From NCBI RefSeq assembly GCF_014268275.3, contig NZ_CP077084.1, positions 1,426,001 to 1,490,000 on the forward strand: a stretch of 64,000 nucleotides of DNA, written 5' to 3'. This DNA is from Pseudomonas tritici. Its GTDB lineage: Bacteria; Pseudomonadota; Gammaproteobacteria; Pseudomonadales; Pseudomonadaceae. A model generated the notes under the pieces. The model was not told the origin of the DNA. It made no database searches and saw only the letters and a list, made by a program, of their open reading frames with translations. Positions 18,005 to 27,158 of this stretch are shown in pieces (position 1 is the first letter of the stretch; each line of letters begins with the position of its first letter). The translations under genes were made by a program, and so were the position numbers.

Positions 18005-18024
18005 TACTGTATTTATATACAGCA
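18005..18024. promoter_or_regulatory. LexA (SOS) box upstream of yebG
   Basis: TACTGTATTTATATACAGCA matches the enterobacterial consensus TACTGTATATATATACAGTA at 18 of 20 positions, with both CTGT and ACAG cores intact. The spacing to the yebG start (17963) fits a promoter-overlapping repressor site. Confidence 0.9.
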
Positions 18025-18209
18025 AAAAGAGTAAGCCAAACCGTGGGGTTTGGATAGCAGTTTTTAATGTAGCCCGTAAATACAGGTTAAGCGTGTCTCA
18101 TGTCACCCGGCCATCATCTCATACCTGCCCTGGCCTTTTTTCTGCATGCAGAACAACCGTCACGTCCAACCCGCATTATCCGGTCGAGTCGACCTAAGGA
18201 AGCATCATC

Positions 18210-18698
18210 GTGAAAATCAACTGGGCCGAAAGGCTGCGCCAGCAAGTACATGGTCTGGCCGAGTCCCTGGGCAATCTGTTTGTCGAGTCGTTCCACTACC
18301 TGGCGTTGTTCGCCATTGGTGCGGTGACCGCTTGGGCAGCGGTGATGGAATTTCTGGGGATGCTGGAGAACGGGCACATCAAGATTGATGACATCTTGCT
18401 GCTGTTCATCTACTTGGAATTGGGCGCCATGGTCGGGATTTATTTCAAGACCAACCACATGCCGGTGCGCTTTCTGATCTACGTGGCGATCACCGCCCTG
18501 ACGCGCCTGCTGATCTCCAACGTGTCGCACCACAACCCACCAGACGTAGGAATCATCTACCTGTGCGGCGGGATTCTGCTGCTGGCGTTCGCCATCCTGG
18601 TGGTGCGCTACGCGTCGTCGGCGTTCCCGTCGGTGAAGGTCGAAGGCCCGCGTCGCAAGGGCGGGGCGAGCCTGGAAACCGAGAAGGGCGAGCTTTAA
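18210..18698 (+). CDS. psiE: Phosphate-starvation-inducible protein PsiE
   Basis: 162 residues with a GTG start and AGGAAG 7 bases upstream. There are four predicted membrane segments (SFHYLALFAIGAVTAWAAV, DDILLLFIYLELGAMVGIYF, PVRFLIYVAITALTRLL, GIIYLCGGILLLAFAILVV), as in PsiE of E. coli. An inner-membrane protein induced by phosphate limitation in E. coli; molecular role unknown. No clear Pho box was seen. Its 3' end overlaps the convergent DUF3509 gene by 4 bases. Confidence 0.88.
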   Translation: MKINWAERLRQQVHGLAESLGNLFVESFHYLALFAIGAVTAWAAVMEFLGMLENGHIKIDDILLLFIYLELGAMVGIYFKTNHMPVRFLIYVAITALTRLLISNVSHHNPPDVGIIYLCGGILLLAFAILVVRYASSAFPSVKVEGPRRKGGASLETEKGEL

Positions 18699-19009
18699 AG
18701 CCCGACGCTGAAGGGCAGGGGGCGGGTGGGCGGTCGCTGTAGCACTTTGTGATCGCCATCTGTCATCACCGCCAGGATTTCCATGGCGCTGTGACCCTGT
18801 TCGATGGCAATACCGAATTGGATGCTCTGCACCAAACGCTTCAGCCGCTTTGGATCGTTGCGCTGTTCGGCGCTGATCATGCGTTTGGCCACCACCCCGT
18901 CCTCATTGGAGAGGGTGAGCATAATGCTGCCGTCCAACCGCTGGATGCTCAGGTTGACCCGATATTCCGGGGTGAAGGTGTCGGTGATGATCTGAAAAGG
19001 ATTGTCCAT
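18695..19009 (-). CDS. DUF3509 domain-containing protein
   Basis: 104 residues, starting MDNPFQIITDTFTPEYRVNLSIQ. This is a small soluble family restricted largely to Pseudomonas, with no known function. Alternating strands (SIMLTLSNEDGVVAKRMIS) and a helix (PKRLKRLVQSIQFGIAIEQ) suggest one compact alpha/beta domain. It stands alone, convergent with psiE. Confidence 0.82.
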   Translation of the reverse strand: MDNPFQIITDTFTPEYRVNLSIQRLDGSIMLTLSNEDGVVAKRMISAEQRNDPKRLKRLVQSIQFGIAIEQGHSAMEILAVMTDGDHKVLQRPPTRPLPFSVGL

Positions 19010-19183
19010 GGTGCGTTACCGCCTGATAAGAACATGCAGTCATTGACGACCGGCGTTGGGATTAGTTCGTGTCTCCTGACCACCGGCCACTTCGTCGCTG
19101 AAGCGTCAAAAGATCCGTTTGCTTCATAAGCGGTACAGCAAGGGGCGTGCCGTGTGGCGAACTACCTGACTGCGACTGACCCC

Positions 19184-19272
19184 TGTGGGAGCGGGCTTGC
19201 CCGCGATTGCGGTTCGTCAGCTTGTTAATTTCTGACTGACGGACGGCTATCGCGGGCAAGCCCGCTCCCACA
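19184..19272. repeat. Paired inverted extragenic repeat (GTGGGAGCGGGCTTGCC type)
   Basis: A 24-base unit starting TGTGGGAGCGGGCTTGCC and its near-perfect inverted copy ending at 19272 flank about 40 bases of unrelated sequence. The arrangement is that of a REP doublet in the gap between the DUF3509 gene and sdaC. Confidence 0.85.
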
Positions 19273-19295
19273 TTGAATGGACGTTGTGGGCTATT

Positions 19296-20582
19296 TCAGG
19301 GCAGTACGGAAAAAACGATCGCAGACAGCGCAATCAGCCCGATCACCACCACAAATACATTCGAGACTTGGCCCGAATACTGGCGCAGGGATGGCACGCG
19401 GCGGATTGCGTACATCGGCATCAGGAACAGCAGGCACGCGATGATCGGCCCGCCCATGGTCTCGATCATGCCCAGGATGCTCGGGTTGAAAGTGGCCACG
19501 GCCCAGCAGGTCAGCACCATGAACAGTGCGGTGCAGCGTTCCAGCCATTTGGACGACATCGAACGATTGCGCCCACGCAGGGATTTGACGATCAGGCCCT
19601 GGAAGCCTTCGCTGGCACCGATGTAGTGGCCGAGGAAGGATTTGGTGATGGCCACCAGCGCGATCAACGGCGCGGCGTAAGCGATCACTGGGGTCTGGAA
19701 GTGGTTGGCCAGGTACGACAGGATCGAGATGTTCTGCGCCTTGGCTGCTGCGAGGTCAGCCGGTGACAGTGCCAGTACACAACTGAAGCAGAAGAACATC
19801 ACGGTCAACACCATCATGCCGTGGGCGGTGGCCAGAATGCCGCTGCTTTTGCGCTCGGCTTGCGCGCCATACACGCGTTTCTGGTCGACGGCGAACGCGG
19901 AGATGATCGGCGAATGGTTGAAGGAAAACACCATCACCGGGATCGCCAGCCACAGCGTCTTGAAGAACAGTGGCAACGGCATGCCCTCACTGGCGGAGGC
20001 GAAGAACGCGCCGTTCCAGTTGGGGATCAGGCTCAACGCCAGTAACAGCAAGGCAGCGACGAACGGGTATACCAGCACGCTCATCGCCTTGATGATCACG
20101 CCCTGGCCGCAACGCACGATGGCCATCAGGCCGAGGATCAGCACCAGCGACAGGATCGCCCGCGGCGGCGGGGTCATGTGCAGTTGGTGCTCCATGAAGC
20201 TGCCCAGGGTGTTGGTCAGCGCCACGGCGTACACCAGCAGGATCGGGAAGATTGCAAAGAAATACAGCAGGGTGATCAGCTTGCCGGCGCCGACGCCGAA
20301 ATGCTCTTCGACCACTTCGGTGATATCACCGGATTTGCCTGACAGCACAAAGCGCGTCAGCCCACGGTGGGCGAAGAAGGTCATCGGGAAGGCCAGCAGT
20401 GCCAGGATGATCAGCGGCCAGAAGCCGCCGACGCCAGCATTGATCGGCAGGAACAAGGTACCAGCACCGATGGCGGTGCCGTAGAGGCCCAGCATCCAGG
20501 TGGTGTCGTGCTGGGTCCAGCCGGTTGTGACGGTGCTCTCTACAGCAGGATTATCAGCAGCAGGTGTACGTACATCGGTCAT
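19296..20582 (-). CDS. sdaC: Serine/threonine:H+ symporter (HAAAP family)
   Basis: 428 residues from the ATG at 20582, which has GAGG 8 bases upstream. About 11 membrane segments begin after GWTQHDTTWMLGLYGTAIGAGTLFLPI, the conserved opening of the SdaC/TdcC hydroxy-amino-acid permeases. It lies 60 bases downstream of sdaA in the same direction's operon region, so uptake and deamination of serine are paired. Substrate is inferred from family and neighbour. Confidence 0.82.
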   Translation of the reverse strand: MTDVRTPAADNPAVESTVTTGWTQHDTTWMLGLYGTAIGAGTLFLPINAGVGGFWPLIILALLAFPMTFFAHRGLTRFVLSGKSGDITEVVEEHFGVGAGKLITLLYFFAIFPILLVYAVALTNTLGSFMEHQLHMTPPPRAILSLVLILGLMAIVRCGQGVIIKAMSVLVYPFVAALLLLALSLIPNWNGAFFASASEGMPLPLFFKTLWLAIPVMVFSFNHSPIISAFAVDQKRVYGAQAERKSSGILATAHGMMVLTVMFFCFSCVLALSPADLAAAKAQNISILSYLANHFQTPVIAYAAPLIALVAITKSFLGHYIGASEGFQGLIVKSLRGRNRSMSSKWLERCTALFMVLTCWAVATFNPSILGMIETMGGPIIACLLFLMPMYAIRRVPSLRQYSGQVSNVFVVVIGLIALSAIVFSVLP

Positions 20583-20642
20583 CGTTATTGCCTCGTTATT
20601 ATTTTTGCGCGGGCTCACGTTGGGGCAGTCAGGGAGTGCTCC

Positions 20643-22019
20643 TCAGCACTCCACCCAGCTGACCGCCAGGCCGCCCCGTGAAGTTTCCTTGTATTTGTCA
20701 TGCATATCGGCGCCGGTATCGCGCATGGTGCGGATCACCCGGTCGAGGGAAATAAAGTGTTTGCCATCACCGCGCAGGGCCATTTGCGTGGCGTTGATCG
20801 CCTTGACGGCGGCGATGGCATTGCGCTCGATACACGGTACTTGCACCAGGCCACCGACCGGGTCGCAGGTGAGGCCGAGGTTGTGTTCAAGGCCAATTTC
20901 GGCGGCGTTTTCCAGTTGCTCGGGCGTGGCGCCAAGAATGTCCGCCAACCCGGCAGCGGCCATGGCGCAGGCCGAGCCGACCTCGCCCTGGCAGCCGACT
21001 TCAGCACCGGAGATCGAGGCGTTTTTCTTGCAGAGAATGCCCACTGCCGCCGCGGCCAGGAAGAAATTGACCACGTCGTCGTCAGACGCGTCGGCGTTGA
21101 ACTTCATGTAGTAATGCAGCACTGCCGGGATAATGCCGGCGGCGCCATTGGTCGGTGCGGTGACCATGCGCCCGCCAGCGGCGTTTTCTTCGTTGACGGC
21201 GAGGGCGAACAGGTTGACCCACTCCATGGCCGACAAGGTTGACGTGATGACATTCGGTTTGCCGATTTCCAACAGGCTGCGGTGTAATTTCGCTGCACGG
21301 CGGGGCACGTCCAGGCCACCCGGCAGAATGCCTTCATCGCGCAGGCCTTGTTCCACGCATTCGCGCATCACCGACCAGATATGCAACAGGCCGCTGCGAA
21401 TTTCGTCGTCGCTGCGCCACGCACGTTCGTTGGCCATCATCAGCTCCGATACCCGCAGGCCGTGCTTGTTGCAGAGGGCCAGCAGTTCAGCGGCGCTGGA
21501 AAAGTCGTAGGGCAATTCCACATCGCTGGTCGGCGCGATGCCCGAGGCTGCTTCGGCTGCCTCTATGATGAAACCACCACCCACCGAGTAATAGGTTTGC
21601 TCGTTCAGCAGGCCGTTTTCGCCGTAGGCGTGCAGGGACATGGCGTTGGGGTGGTAGGGCAAGCTTTCGTCCAGCAGTAGGAGATCTGTATGCCAGTTGA
21701 AGGCAATTTCCTGCTGGCCTGCGAGTAGCAGTCGTCCGGACTCGCGCAATTGCTGGATGCGTGCATTGATTGAGGTCGGATCGACCTGATCTGGCCATTC
21801 GCCCATCAGGCCCATCACGCAGGCACGGTCGGTGGCGTGACCGACGCCTGTAGCGGACAGCGAGCCATACAGGCGCACTTCAACGCGGCGGGTATCGCGC
21901 AGCAATTGGGTGTCGATCAGCGCTTGGGCAAACGTTGCCGCCGCCCGCATGGGGCCGACGGTATGAGAGCTGGAAGGGCCAATGCCTACCTTGAATAGAT
22001 CGAAAACACTGATAGCCAT
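20643..22019 (-). CDS. sdaA: L-serine ammonia-lyase (iron-sulfur type)
   Basis: 458 residues, a full-length single-chain enzyme. It converts L-serine to pyruvate and ammonia with a 4Fe-4S cluster. The N-terminal ACT-like beta domain ([22 protein letters not shown]) is followed by the catalytic domain. Cysteines lie in [28 protein letters not shown] and VQVPCIERN. Beside a serine transporter and a divergent LysR regulator, this forms a serine utilisation locus. Confidence 0.95.
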   Translation of the reverse strand: MAISVFDLFKVGIGPSSSHTVGPMRAAATFAQALIDTQLLRDTRRVEVRLYGSLSATGVGHATDRACVMGLMGEWPDQVDPTSINARIQQLRESGRLLLAGQQEIAFNWHTDLLLLDESLPYHPNAMSLHAYGENGLLNEQTYYSVGGGFIIEAAEAASGIAPTSDVELPYDFSSAAELLALCNKHGLRVSELMMANERAWRSDDEIRSGLLHIWSVMRECVEQGLRDEGILPGGLDVPRRAAKLHRSLLEIGKPNVITSTLSAMEWVNLFALAVNEENAAGGRMVTAPTNGAAGIIPAVLHYYMKFNADASDDDVVNFFLAAAAVGILCKKNASISGAEVGCQGEVGSACAMAAAGLADILGATPEQLENAAEIGLEHNLGLTCDPVGGLVQVPCIERNAIAAVKAINATQMALRGDGKHFISLDRVIRTMRDTGADMHDKYKETSRGGLAVSWVEC

Positions 22020-22156
22020 GCTAAAGCCTTACAAGCAATGGAGTGGAAATCGCTGCCATCTTTTGTAGGACGAGCGGAATTAGCGCGATACTGAGGCTAT
22101 GGATCGGCACTGACCAACGAATTATCCTAAGACACCCTTTAGCTGGACTAAACGCT

Positions 22157-23104
22157 ATGACCCGACCCCTCCATGGTCAGACTTATGTGTGGCTGCACGT
22201 TTTTTCCTGTGCGGCGCGGCATTTGTCGTTCACCCGCTGCGCCGAAGAACTGCACATCACGCCGGGGGCGGTGAGCCAGCAAATCCGTCAGTTGGAGGAG
22301 CGATTAGGTTTCCGCTTGTTTCATCGACGCGCACGTGGCGTAGAGCTGAGTGCCGAGGGGCAGCGGTTGGCAGCAACGGTGGGTGAAGCCTACGGCAGCA
22401 TCGATGCTGAATTGCAGCGCTTGGACGCGGGGATGATCAGCGGCACCCTGCGCCTGCGCTCGATCCCGTCGTTTCTCGGCAAGTGGCTGACCCCACGTTT
22501 ACCGCGCTTGCAGCAGCGTTTTCCGGATATCCAACTGCGCATGGTTGCCGAAGACAGCAGCATTGCCCTGCATGAGGGCGACTTCGACCTGGCCATCGAC
22601 TTGAATGACGGCAGCTACCCCGGCCTGTTATCTACAGCCCTGCTGGACGAACAGATCTTCCCGGTCTGCGCACCCAGCCTGTTGCGTGGTCGTCCACCGT
22701 TGCATGGCCCGGCTGATTTGGTGCATTTCCCGCTGCTGCACGACATCACTGCGTGGCGTGGGAGTTATGAGTACGCGGAGTGGGAGTTCTACCTGAATGC
22801 CATCGGCTATCACGTTGCCGATGTGCGTCGTGGCCACACCTTCAACCGCAACCACCTGACCATCGAAGCCGCCATCGCCGGCATGGGCGTGGCCATTGCG
22901 CGGCGCACTTTGCTTAACGATGAGCTGGAGCGCGGTACTTTGATCGTGCCGTTCGGCTTGGCCGTGCCTAACCACAAACGCTACGTATTGTTGTATGCGC
23001 CAGGCGCGCTGAACCATCCGGGCGTGCGGGCGGTCCATGATTGGCTGGTGGAAGAAGCGATGATTTTTCGCGGATTGCACCCCCTGGGAGAGGGGCAGTT
23101 GTAG
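22157..23104 (+). CDS. LysR-family transcriptional regulator (GcvA/DsdC-like)
   Basis: 315 residues from the ATG at 22157. The N-terminal helix-turn-helix reads ARHLSFTRCAEELHITPGAV and continues SQQIRQLEERLGFRLF, typical of the GcvA/DsdC branch. The C-terminal part is the periplasmic-binding-type effector domain. Divergent from sdaA-sdaC with a gap of about 137 bases, it is the likely activator of serine use, with serine or glycine as possible inducers. That role is inference. Confidence 0.85.
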   Translation: MTRPLHGQTYVWLHVFSCAARHLSFTRCAEELHITPGAVSQQIRQLEERLGFRLFHRRARGVELSAEGQRLAATVGEAYGSIDAELQRLDAGMISGTLRLRSIPSFLGKWLTPRLPRLQQRFPDIQLRMVAEDSSIALHEGDFDLAIDLNDGSYPGLLSTALLDEQIFPVCAPSLLRGRPPLHGPADLVHFPLLHDITAWRGSYEYAEWEFYLNAIGYHVADVRRGHTFNRNHLTIEAAIAGMGVAIARRTLLNDELERGTLIVPFGLAVPNHKRYVLLYAPGALNHPGVRAVHDWLVEEAMIFRGLHPLGEGQL

Positions 23105-23316
23105 GAAATTGGGCGAGTGAGAAGATGTACCCAACTCCCGACGATAACAGCGTGTTTGATCGTTGTCAGACTTAATTTGTAATGTGTGATTTATCTTTGC
23201 AAAGGGGTTGAATTGTTTCGCGGTCTGCCCAATTGTGTAATCAAGAGGTCATGGTTTTACCTGCCTGGTAAAGCAGTCGTGATCTCTCGCGAGCTAGCTG
23301 AAATAAGGGAAAAACT

Positions 23317-23727
23317 ATGCAAATCCAAGTCAATAGCGATAACCATATTGAAAGCAGCATCCGACTGGAGGAGTGGGTACGTACTACCATTGAAAGCACG
23401 CTCGAACGTTATGAAGAAGACCTGACCCGCGTTGAGGTCTACCTGAAAGATGAGAACGGCGATAAGCCCGGTCCCCACGATTTAAGTTGCCGCCTGGAAG
23501 CACGGCCAAAAGGCCACCAGCCAGTGTCGGTCCTGCACAAGGCCGATACCCTGGAACAGGCGATCGACGGTGCAGCCACCAAGCTGGACCATGCGTTGGA
23601 ACATTTGTTTGGCAAGCTGCAAGGCAAGCCACGCGCTGCCGGTAAAAACCTGCCGGCCAATAAAGTGAACGATGACGCGCTTGAAGAGGAATTCCTGGAA
23701 AACGAAAATGCTGCACTTAACAGCTGA
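23317..23727 (+). CDS. HPF/RaiA-family ribosome hibernation protein
   Basis: 136 residues with AGGGA before the ATG. The RaiA/HPF fold is seen in MQIQVNSDNHI and LEEWVRTTIESTLERYEEDL, followed by VEVYLKDENG and the helix LEQAIDGAATKLDHALEHLFG. An acidic tail of about 35 residues (DALEEEFLENENAALNS) follows. It probably binds the small ribosomal subunit under stress. It is distinct from the rpoN-linked hpf gene of pseudomonads. A strong terminator follows. Confidence 0.85.
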   Translation: MQIQVNSDNHIESSIRLEEWVRTTIESTLERYEEDLTRVEVYLKDENGDKPGPHDLSCRLEARPKGHQPVSVLHKADTLEQAIDGAATKLDHALEHLFGKLQGKPRAAGKNLPANKVNDDALEEEFLENENAALNS

Positions 23728-23748
23728 CAGTTTTTTCACACCCCACTA

Positions 23749-23778
23749 AAAACGGGCCTGCATTTGCAGGCCCGTTTT
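23749..23778. terminator. Bidirectional intrinsic terminator
   Basis: AAAACGGGCCTG and CAGGCCCGTTTT form a perfect 12-base stem with a 6-base loop, with T/A runs on both sides. It serves the convergent HPF-type gene and fecA. Confidence 0.92.
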
Positions 23779-23788
23779 CGTTTCAGGC

Positions 23789-26125
23789 TTAAAACGCGAT
23801 GGAGGTTTGCACGTAGACCGTGCGCGGCTCGCCTATGTATTTGCCCTTGTTGTTATCGTCGAACGAGCGGGTGAAGTACTGCGTGTTGAAGATGTTTTTC
23901 ACCCCGACTGCCACGTTCAAGTCCGACAGCTGCGGGCCGAAGTCATATGCCGCGCGGCTGCTGAATAACATGTAGCCCGGGATGCGTCCGTTTGCGCCGT
24001 CAGCACTTTCCTTTTGGGTATTGGCGTTGTCGGCGAACTGGCTGCTCTGGTAGCTGCTGTCCAGGTTGAGCTTCCAGCGACCTTCGGTGTAACCCACGCC
24101 CAGAGTGCCCTTGTGCTTGGACGAGAAAGGCACGCGGTTACCTTTGTTCGGGCCGTCTTCGCGAATGGTGGCGTCGACGTAGGCGTAGGTGGCATAGACA
24201 TCAAAGCCGGCCAGTGCCGGGCTCAAACCGTCGAGCGCATAGTTGACGCTGGTCTCGATACCCTGATGGCGCGTTTCGCCACGGGCAATCACCGAGTCGT
24301 TGGTCTGGTTGCTTTCGTACTGGTTGTCGAAGTTGATCAGAAACGCACCGATTTCCGCACGTAAGGTGCCGTCGTCGTAGCGGGTGCCCAGTTCCCAGGT
24401 GCGGGCTTTTTCCGGTTTCACTTCGCCGCTGGTCACGCGGTTGGGCATCTGGCTGTACTGCACGCTGCCGAACGAGCCTTCGGTGTTGGCGTAAAGGTTC
24501 CAGCTGTCGGTAAGGTGGTAGAGCACGTTCAGCGCCGGCAGCGCGGTGTTGTAGTCGCCCTTGTATTTGACGTTGGTGAGGTTGTTGGTCTGCTGGGACT
24601 CGATCATCTCGTAGCGAATGCCAGGGGTGATGGTCCACTTGCCGATATCAATCCGGTCATCGACGAAGAAGGCGTTGGCTTCGGTGCCGCCACGGGTGTC
24701 GCGGTCGTTGCGGCTGTCGGTGCTGGGGATTTGCTGGTTGGCGGCGATCGGCGTGCGGTAACGCAGTTCGTGGCCGGCTTCGTTGATGTAGCGGTAACCG
24801 ACGCCGACTTCATGGCTGGTCGGACCCAGGTCAAAACCTTGGGCGAAGCGGGTCTCGATGCCACGTACCCAATATTCACGCGGGGACAGCGAAAGGAACG
24901 TGCCCTGGTCCAGGTAGCCGCTGCGCAGGGTCTTGGTGAAGAAGCTGTTCACGGTAAATTCGCGACGGTCCTGCTCATAGCGATAGCCGATGTTGAACAT
25001 CGTCCGGCGGCCCCAGAATTTGTCGTAGGGGCGGGTGGACTGGTACGGGTCGGCCTTGTAGTTCGCGACGTTCAAGCCCCCAGGCATGTCGGCCTGGCCT
25101 TCGTAGTACTGCGCCATGGCGTTGAAACTGTTGGCGTCGTCGAGTTGGTATTTGCCCTTGAGAATCAGGTCGTCGATTTGCGTGTCGCTGTGTTCGCGCC
25201 AGTCGCCGCCACGGGTACCGGAGTACAAAATCGCCCCGCCCAGGCCATTGTCGGCGGTGCCGCCGGCGAGCAGGTTGCCGGTGGTCTTGAATCCGTCATG
25301 GCTGGAGGACGGGCTGGTTTCGGTCTGCAAGCCGCCTTTGACAGTGGGCGCGTCCGGAATTGCGCGGGTCACGAAGTTGACCACACCGCCGACGTTTTGC
25401 GGGCCGTAGCGCACGGCGCCGCCGCCGCGGACGACGTCCACCGCGTCCATGTTGCCCATGCTGATCGGTGCAAACGAAAGCTGTGGCTGGCCGTAAGGCG
25501 CGAAAGGCACCGGGATGCCGTCCATCAGCACCGTGGAGCGTGATGCCAGGCGCGGGTTGAGGCCGCGAATACCGAAGTTCAGCGCCATGTCATGGCTGCC
25601 GGTGCCGTTATTTTCCGGCGCGTTGACGCCAGGGATGCGGTTGAGCACGTCTTTGGCCTGGGTCGCGCCCTGGCGTTCGAATTCTTCACGGCGGATCACA
25701 TCACGGGCGCCGGGGTGTTCGAAGACGTTGGTTTGCGCGGCGTCGCCGAGCCAGTCGCCGACCACGCTGGAGGTGCCCAACTCAATGCTGGCTGGGGCAG
25801 TGGCCGGTTGCAGGCTGTAGGCATTGTCGCCTTCGGCGCGGGCTTGCAGGCCGGTGCCTTCCAGCAGTTTTTGCAGGCCTTCAGCCGCGCTGTAGTTGCC
25901 CGTCAAGCCACGGCTCTGCCTGCCCGCCGTCACTTCGGAACCAAAGGAGATCAATACGCCGGCTTCGCGGCCAAATTGATTCAGTGCGGCTTCCAACGAA
26001 GTCGGCGCGATGTGAAAAGGCTTGGCGTCGGCGGCCATCACCTGAGGCAGTACGGTAAGACTCAGGCTGGCGCCGAGTAGGAGTTGGCGCAGTGAGCGGG
26101 CGAGAAGCGTCGGTTGCTGGGGCAT
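23789..26125 (-). CDS. fecA: Ferric citrate outer-membrane receptor FecA
   Basis: 778 residues from the ATG at 26125, which has AGGA 9 bases upstream. After the signal peptide (LPQVMA-ADA) comes the STN signalling domain (FHIAPTSLEAALNQFGREAG), then the plug. The plug has stretches nearly identical to E. coli FecA, such as APENNGTGSHDMALNFGIRG, LASRSTVLMDGIPVPFAPYG and DAVDVVRGGGAVRYGPQNVG. The barrel ends in VQTSIAF. It imports ferric citrate with TonB and signals to FecR. It is the last gene of fecI-fecR-fecA, with a 91-base gap before it that holds a hairpin. Confidence 0.96.
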   Translation of the reverse strand: MPQQPTLLARSLRQLLLGASLSLTVLPQVMAADAKPFHIAPTSLEAALNQFGREAGVLISFGSEVTAGRQSRGLTGNYSAAEGLQKLLEGTGLQARAEGDNAYSLQPATAPASIELGTSSVVGDWLGDAAQTNVFEHPGARDVIRREEFERQGATQAKDVLNRIPGVNAPENNGTGSHDMALNFGIRGLNPRLASRSTVLMDGIPVPFAPYGQPQLSFAPISMGNMDAVDVVRGGGAVRYGPQNVGGVVNFVTRAIPDAPTVKGGLQTETSPSSSHDGFKTTGNLLAGGTADNGLGGAILYSGTRGGDWREHSDTQIDDLILKGKYQLDDANSFNAMAQYYEGQADMPGGLNVANYKADPYQSTRPYDKFWGRRTMFNIGYRYEQDRREFTVNSFFTKTLRSGYLDQGTFLSLSPREYWVRGIETRFAQGFDLGPTSHEVGVGYRYINEAGHELRYRTPIAANQQIPSTDSRNDRDTRGGTEANAFFVDDRIDIGKWTITPGIRYEMIESQQTNNLTNVKYKGDYNTALPALNVLYHLTDSWNLYANTEGSFGSVQYSQMPNRVTSGEVKPEKARTWELGTRYDDGTLRAEIGAFLINFDNQYESNQTNDSVIARGETRHQGIETSVNYALDGLSPALAGFDVYATYAYVDATIREDGPNKGNRVPFSSKHKGTLGVGYTEGRWKLNLDSSYQSSQFADNANTQKESADGANGRIPGYMLFSSRAAYDFGPQLSDLNVAVGVKNIFNTQYFTRSFDDNNKGKYIGEPRTVYVQTSIAF

Positions 26126-26138
26126 GACGGGCGGTCCT

Positions 26139-26170
26139 GAGAAGGAAGGATCTAGGTGGCTTTCCTTCTC
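26139..26170. promoter_or_regulatory. Stem-loop between fecR and fecA
   Basis: GAGAAGGAA (26139-26147) and TTCCTTCTC (26162-26170) are perfect 9-base arms around a 14-base loop. The AGGA ribosome site of fecA lies immediately after the stem on the transcribed strand. It could attenuate read-through from fecR or influence fecA translation. Confidence 0.6.
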
Positions 26171-26216
26171 TGTCACGCGAGGTGTGGAAAACGGCTCATC
26201 GTTTTTAAGAAAAAGT

Positions 26217-27158
26217 TCAGGCGCGGGCCTGGACGGTCACCCAGTAGCGGGTAAACCGCCGGATTTTGACCGGCAGGCTCACTTCCAGCAGGTCGAGAAT
26301 GCGTTCGCTGTTGTCCAGTGGATAGCTGCCGGAGATCAGCAGATTGGCCACCTGTGGGTCGCAATTAACCTGGCCACGCCGATAACGGCCGAGTTCGCCG
26401 AGGAAGTCTTCCAGGCGCATGTGAGCCGCGACCAGCATGCCGTCGGCCCAGGCGCCGCTGTTGGCGTCGGTAGGGCGCGGGGTGTCCCAGCCTTTGCGCG
26501 TGAAATTGACCTGATGCGAAGCCTGGACTGTCAGCGGCAGGCCGCTATAGGTATTGGGCATGACGTCGACGCGCCCCTCAAACACCGACAGTTGAGTGTG
26601 ATCGTTGAACTGGCGCACGTTCAAACGCGCCGCCTGGCTGCTGAGCAGGCCCTGGCCGGTCAGCACCTGCAGCGGCGTATTGCCTGCGGCGCTGGTCAAC
26701 AGGATCTCGCCTTCGAGCAAGCGGATCAGGCGTTGCTGGCCGTCGAAATGCACATCCACCGCACTGCCGGTATTGAGCTGCAATTGGCTGCCATCCGCCA
26801 GTTGTACCTTACGGCGCTGGCCGACGGGGCTACGGTAGTCGGCGCTCAGCGGCGGCACTATATGTTGCTGGCGCAGGCTCCAGGCGGCGGCTGAACCTGC
26901 GCCGAGTATCAGCAGCAGCTTCAGGGCCTGGCGTCGGCTGGTGGAGGTGGGGGCGTTCAGTGCCGCGTGGGCCAGCGGCGACGGCATGCCGCGCAGGCGC
27001 TGGTTGACGCGCTGCATGTGGTCCCACGCGCGCTGGTGTTCGCTGTGGGCGTTCAACCATTGTTGCCAGGCGGCTTGCTGGCGCGGATTGAGGGCGCCTT
27101 GCTGCATTTCCATCAACCAATGCACGGCTTGTTCGGCGACTTGCGTGGAAAAATTCAT
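26217..27158 (-). CDS. fecR: FecR-type anti-sigma factor
   Basis: 313 residues. The cytoplasmic N-terminal domain (AVHWLMEMQQGALNPRQQAA, then WQQWLNAHSEHQRAW) carries the WxxWLxxxxxHxxAW sigma-binding motif. One membrane segment lies near residues 80-98 (LKLLLILGAGSAAAW). The periplasmic FecR domain (VGQRRKVQLADGSQLQLNTG) and the STN-like C-terminus that contacts the receptor follow. It passes the FecA signal to FecI. The start overlaps the fecI stop by 4 bases, so the two are translationally coupled. Confidence 0.93.
   Translation of the reverse strand: MNFSTQVAEQAVHWLMEMQQGALNPRQQAAWQQWLNAHSEHQRAWDHMQRVNQRLRGMPSPLAHAALNAPTSTSRRQALKLLLILGAGSAAAWSLRQQHIVPPLSADYRSPVGQRRKVQLADGSQLQLNTGSAVDVHFDGQQRLIRLLEGEILLTSAAGNTPLQVLTGQGLLSSQAARLNVRQFNDHTQLSVFEGRVDVMPNTYSGLPLTVQASHQVNFTRKGWDTPRPTDANSGAWADGMLVAAHMRLEDFLGELGRYRRGQVNCDPQVANLLISGSYPLDNSERILDLLEVSLPVKIRRFTRYWVTVQARA

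Noticed and set aside
24515..25543. Antisense open frame inside fecA
   Set aside because: Low-complexity Val/Gly/Ala product opposite a gene with near-identical motifs to E. coli FecA; no start signal.
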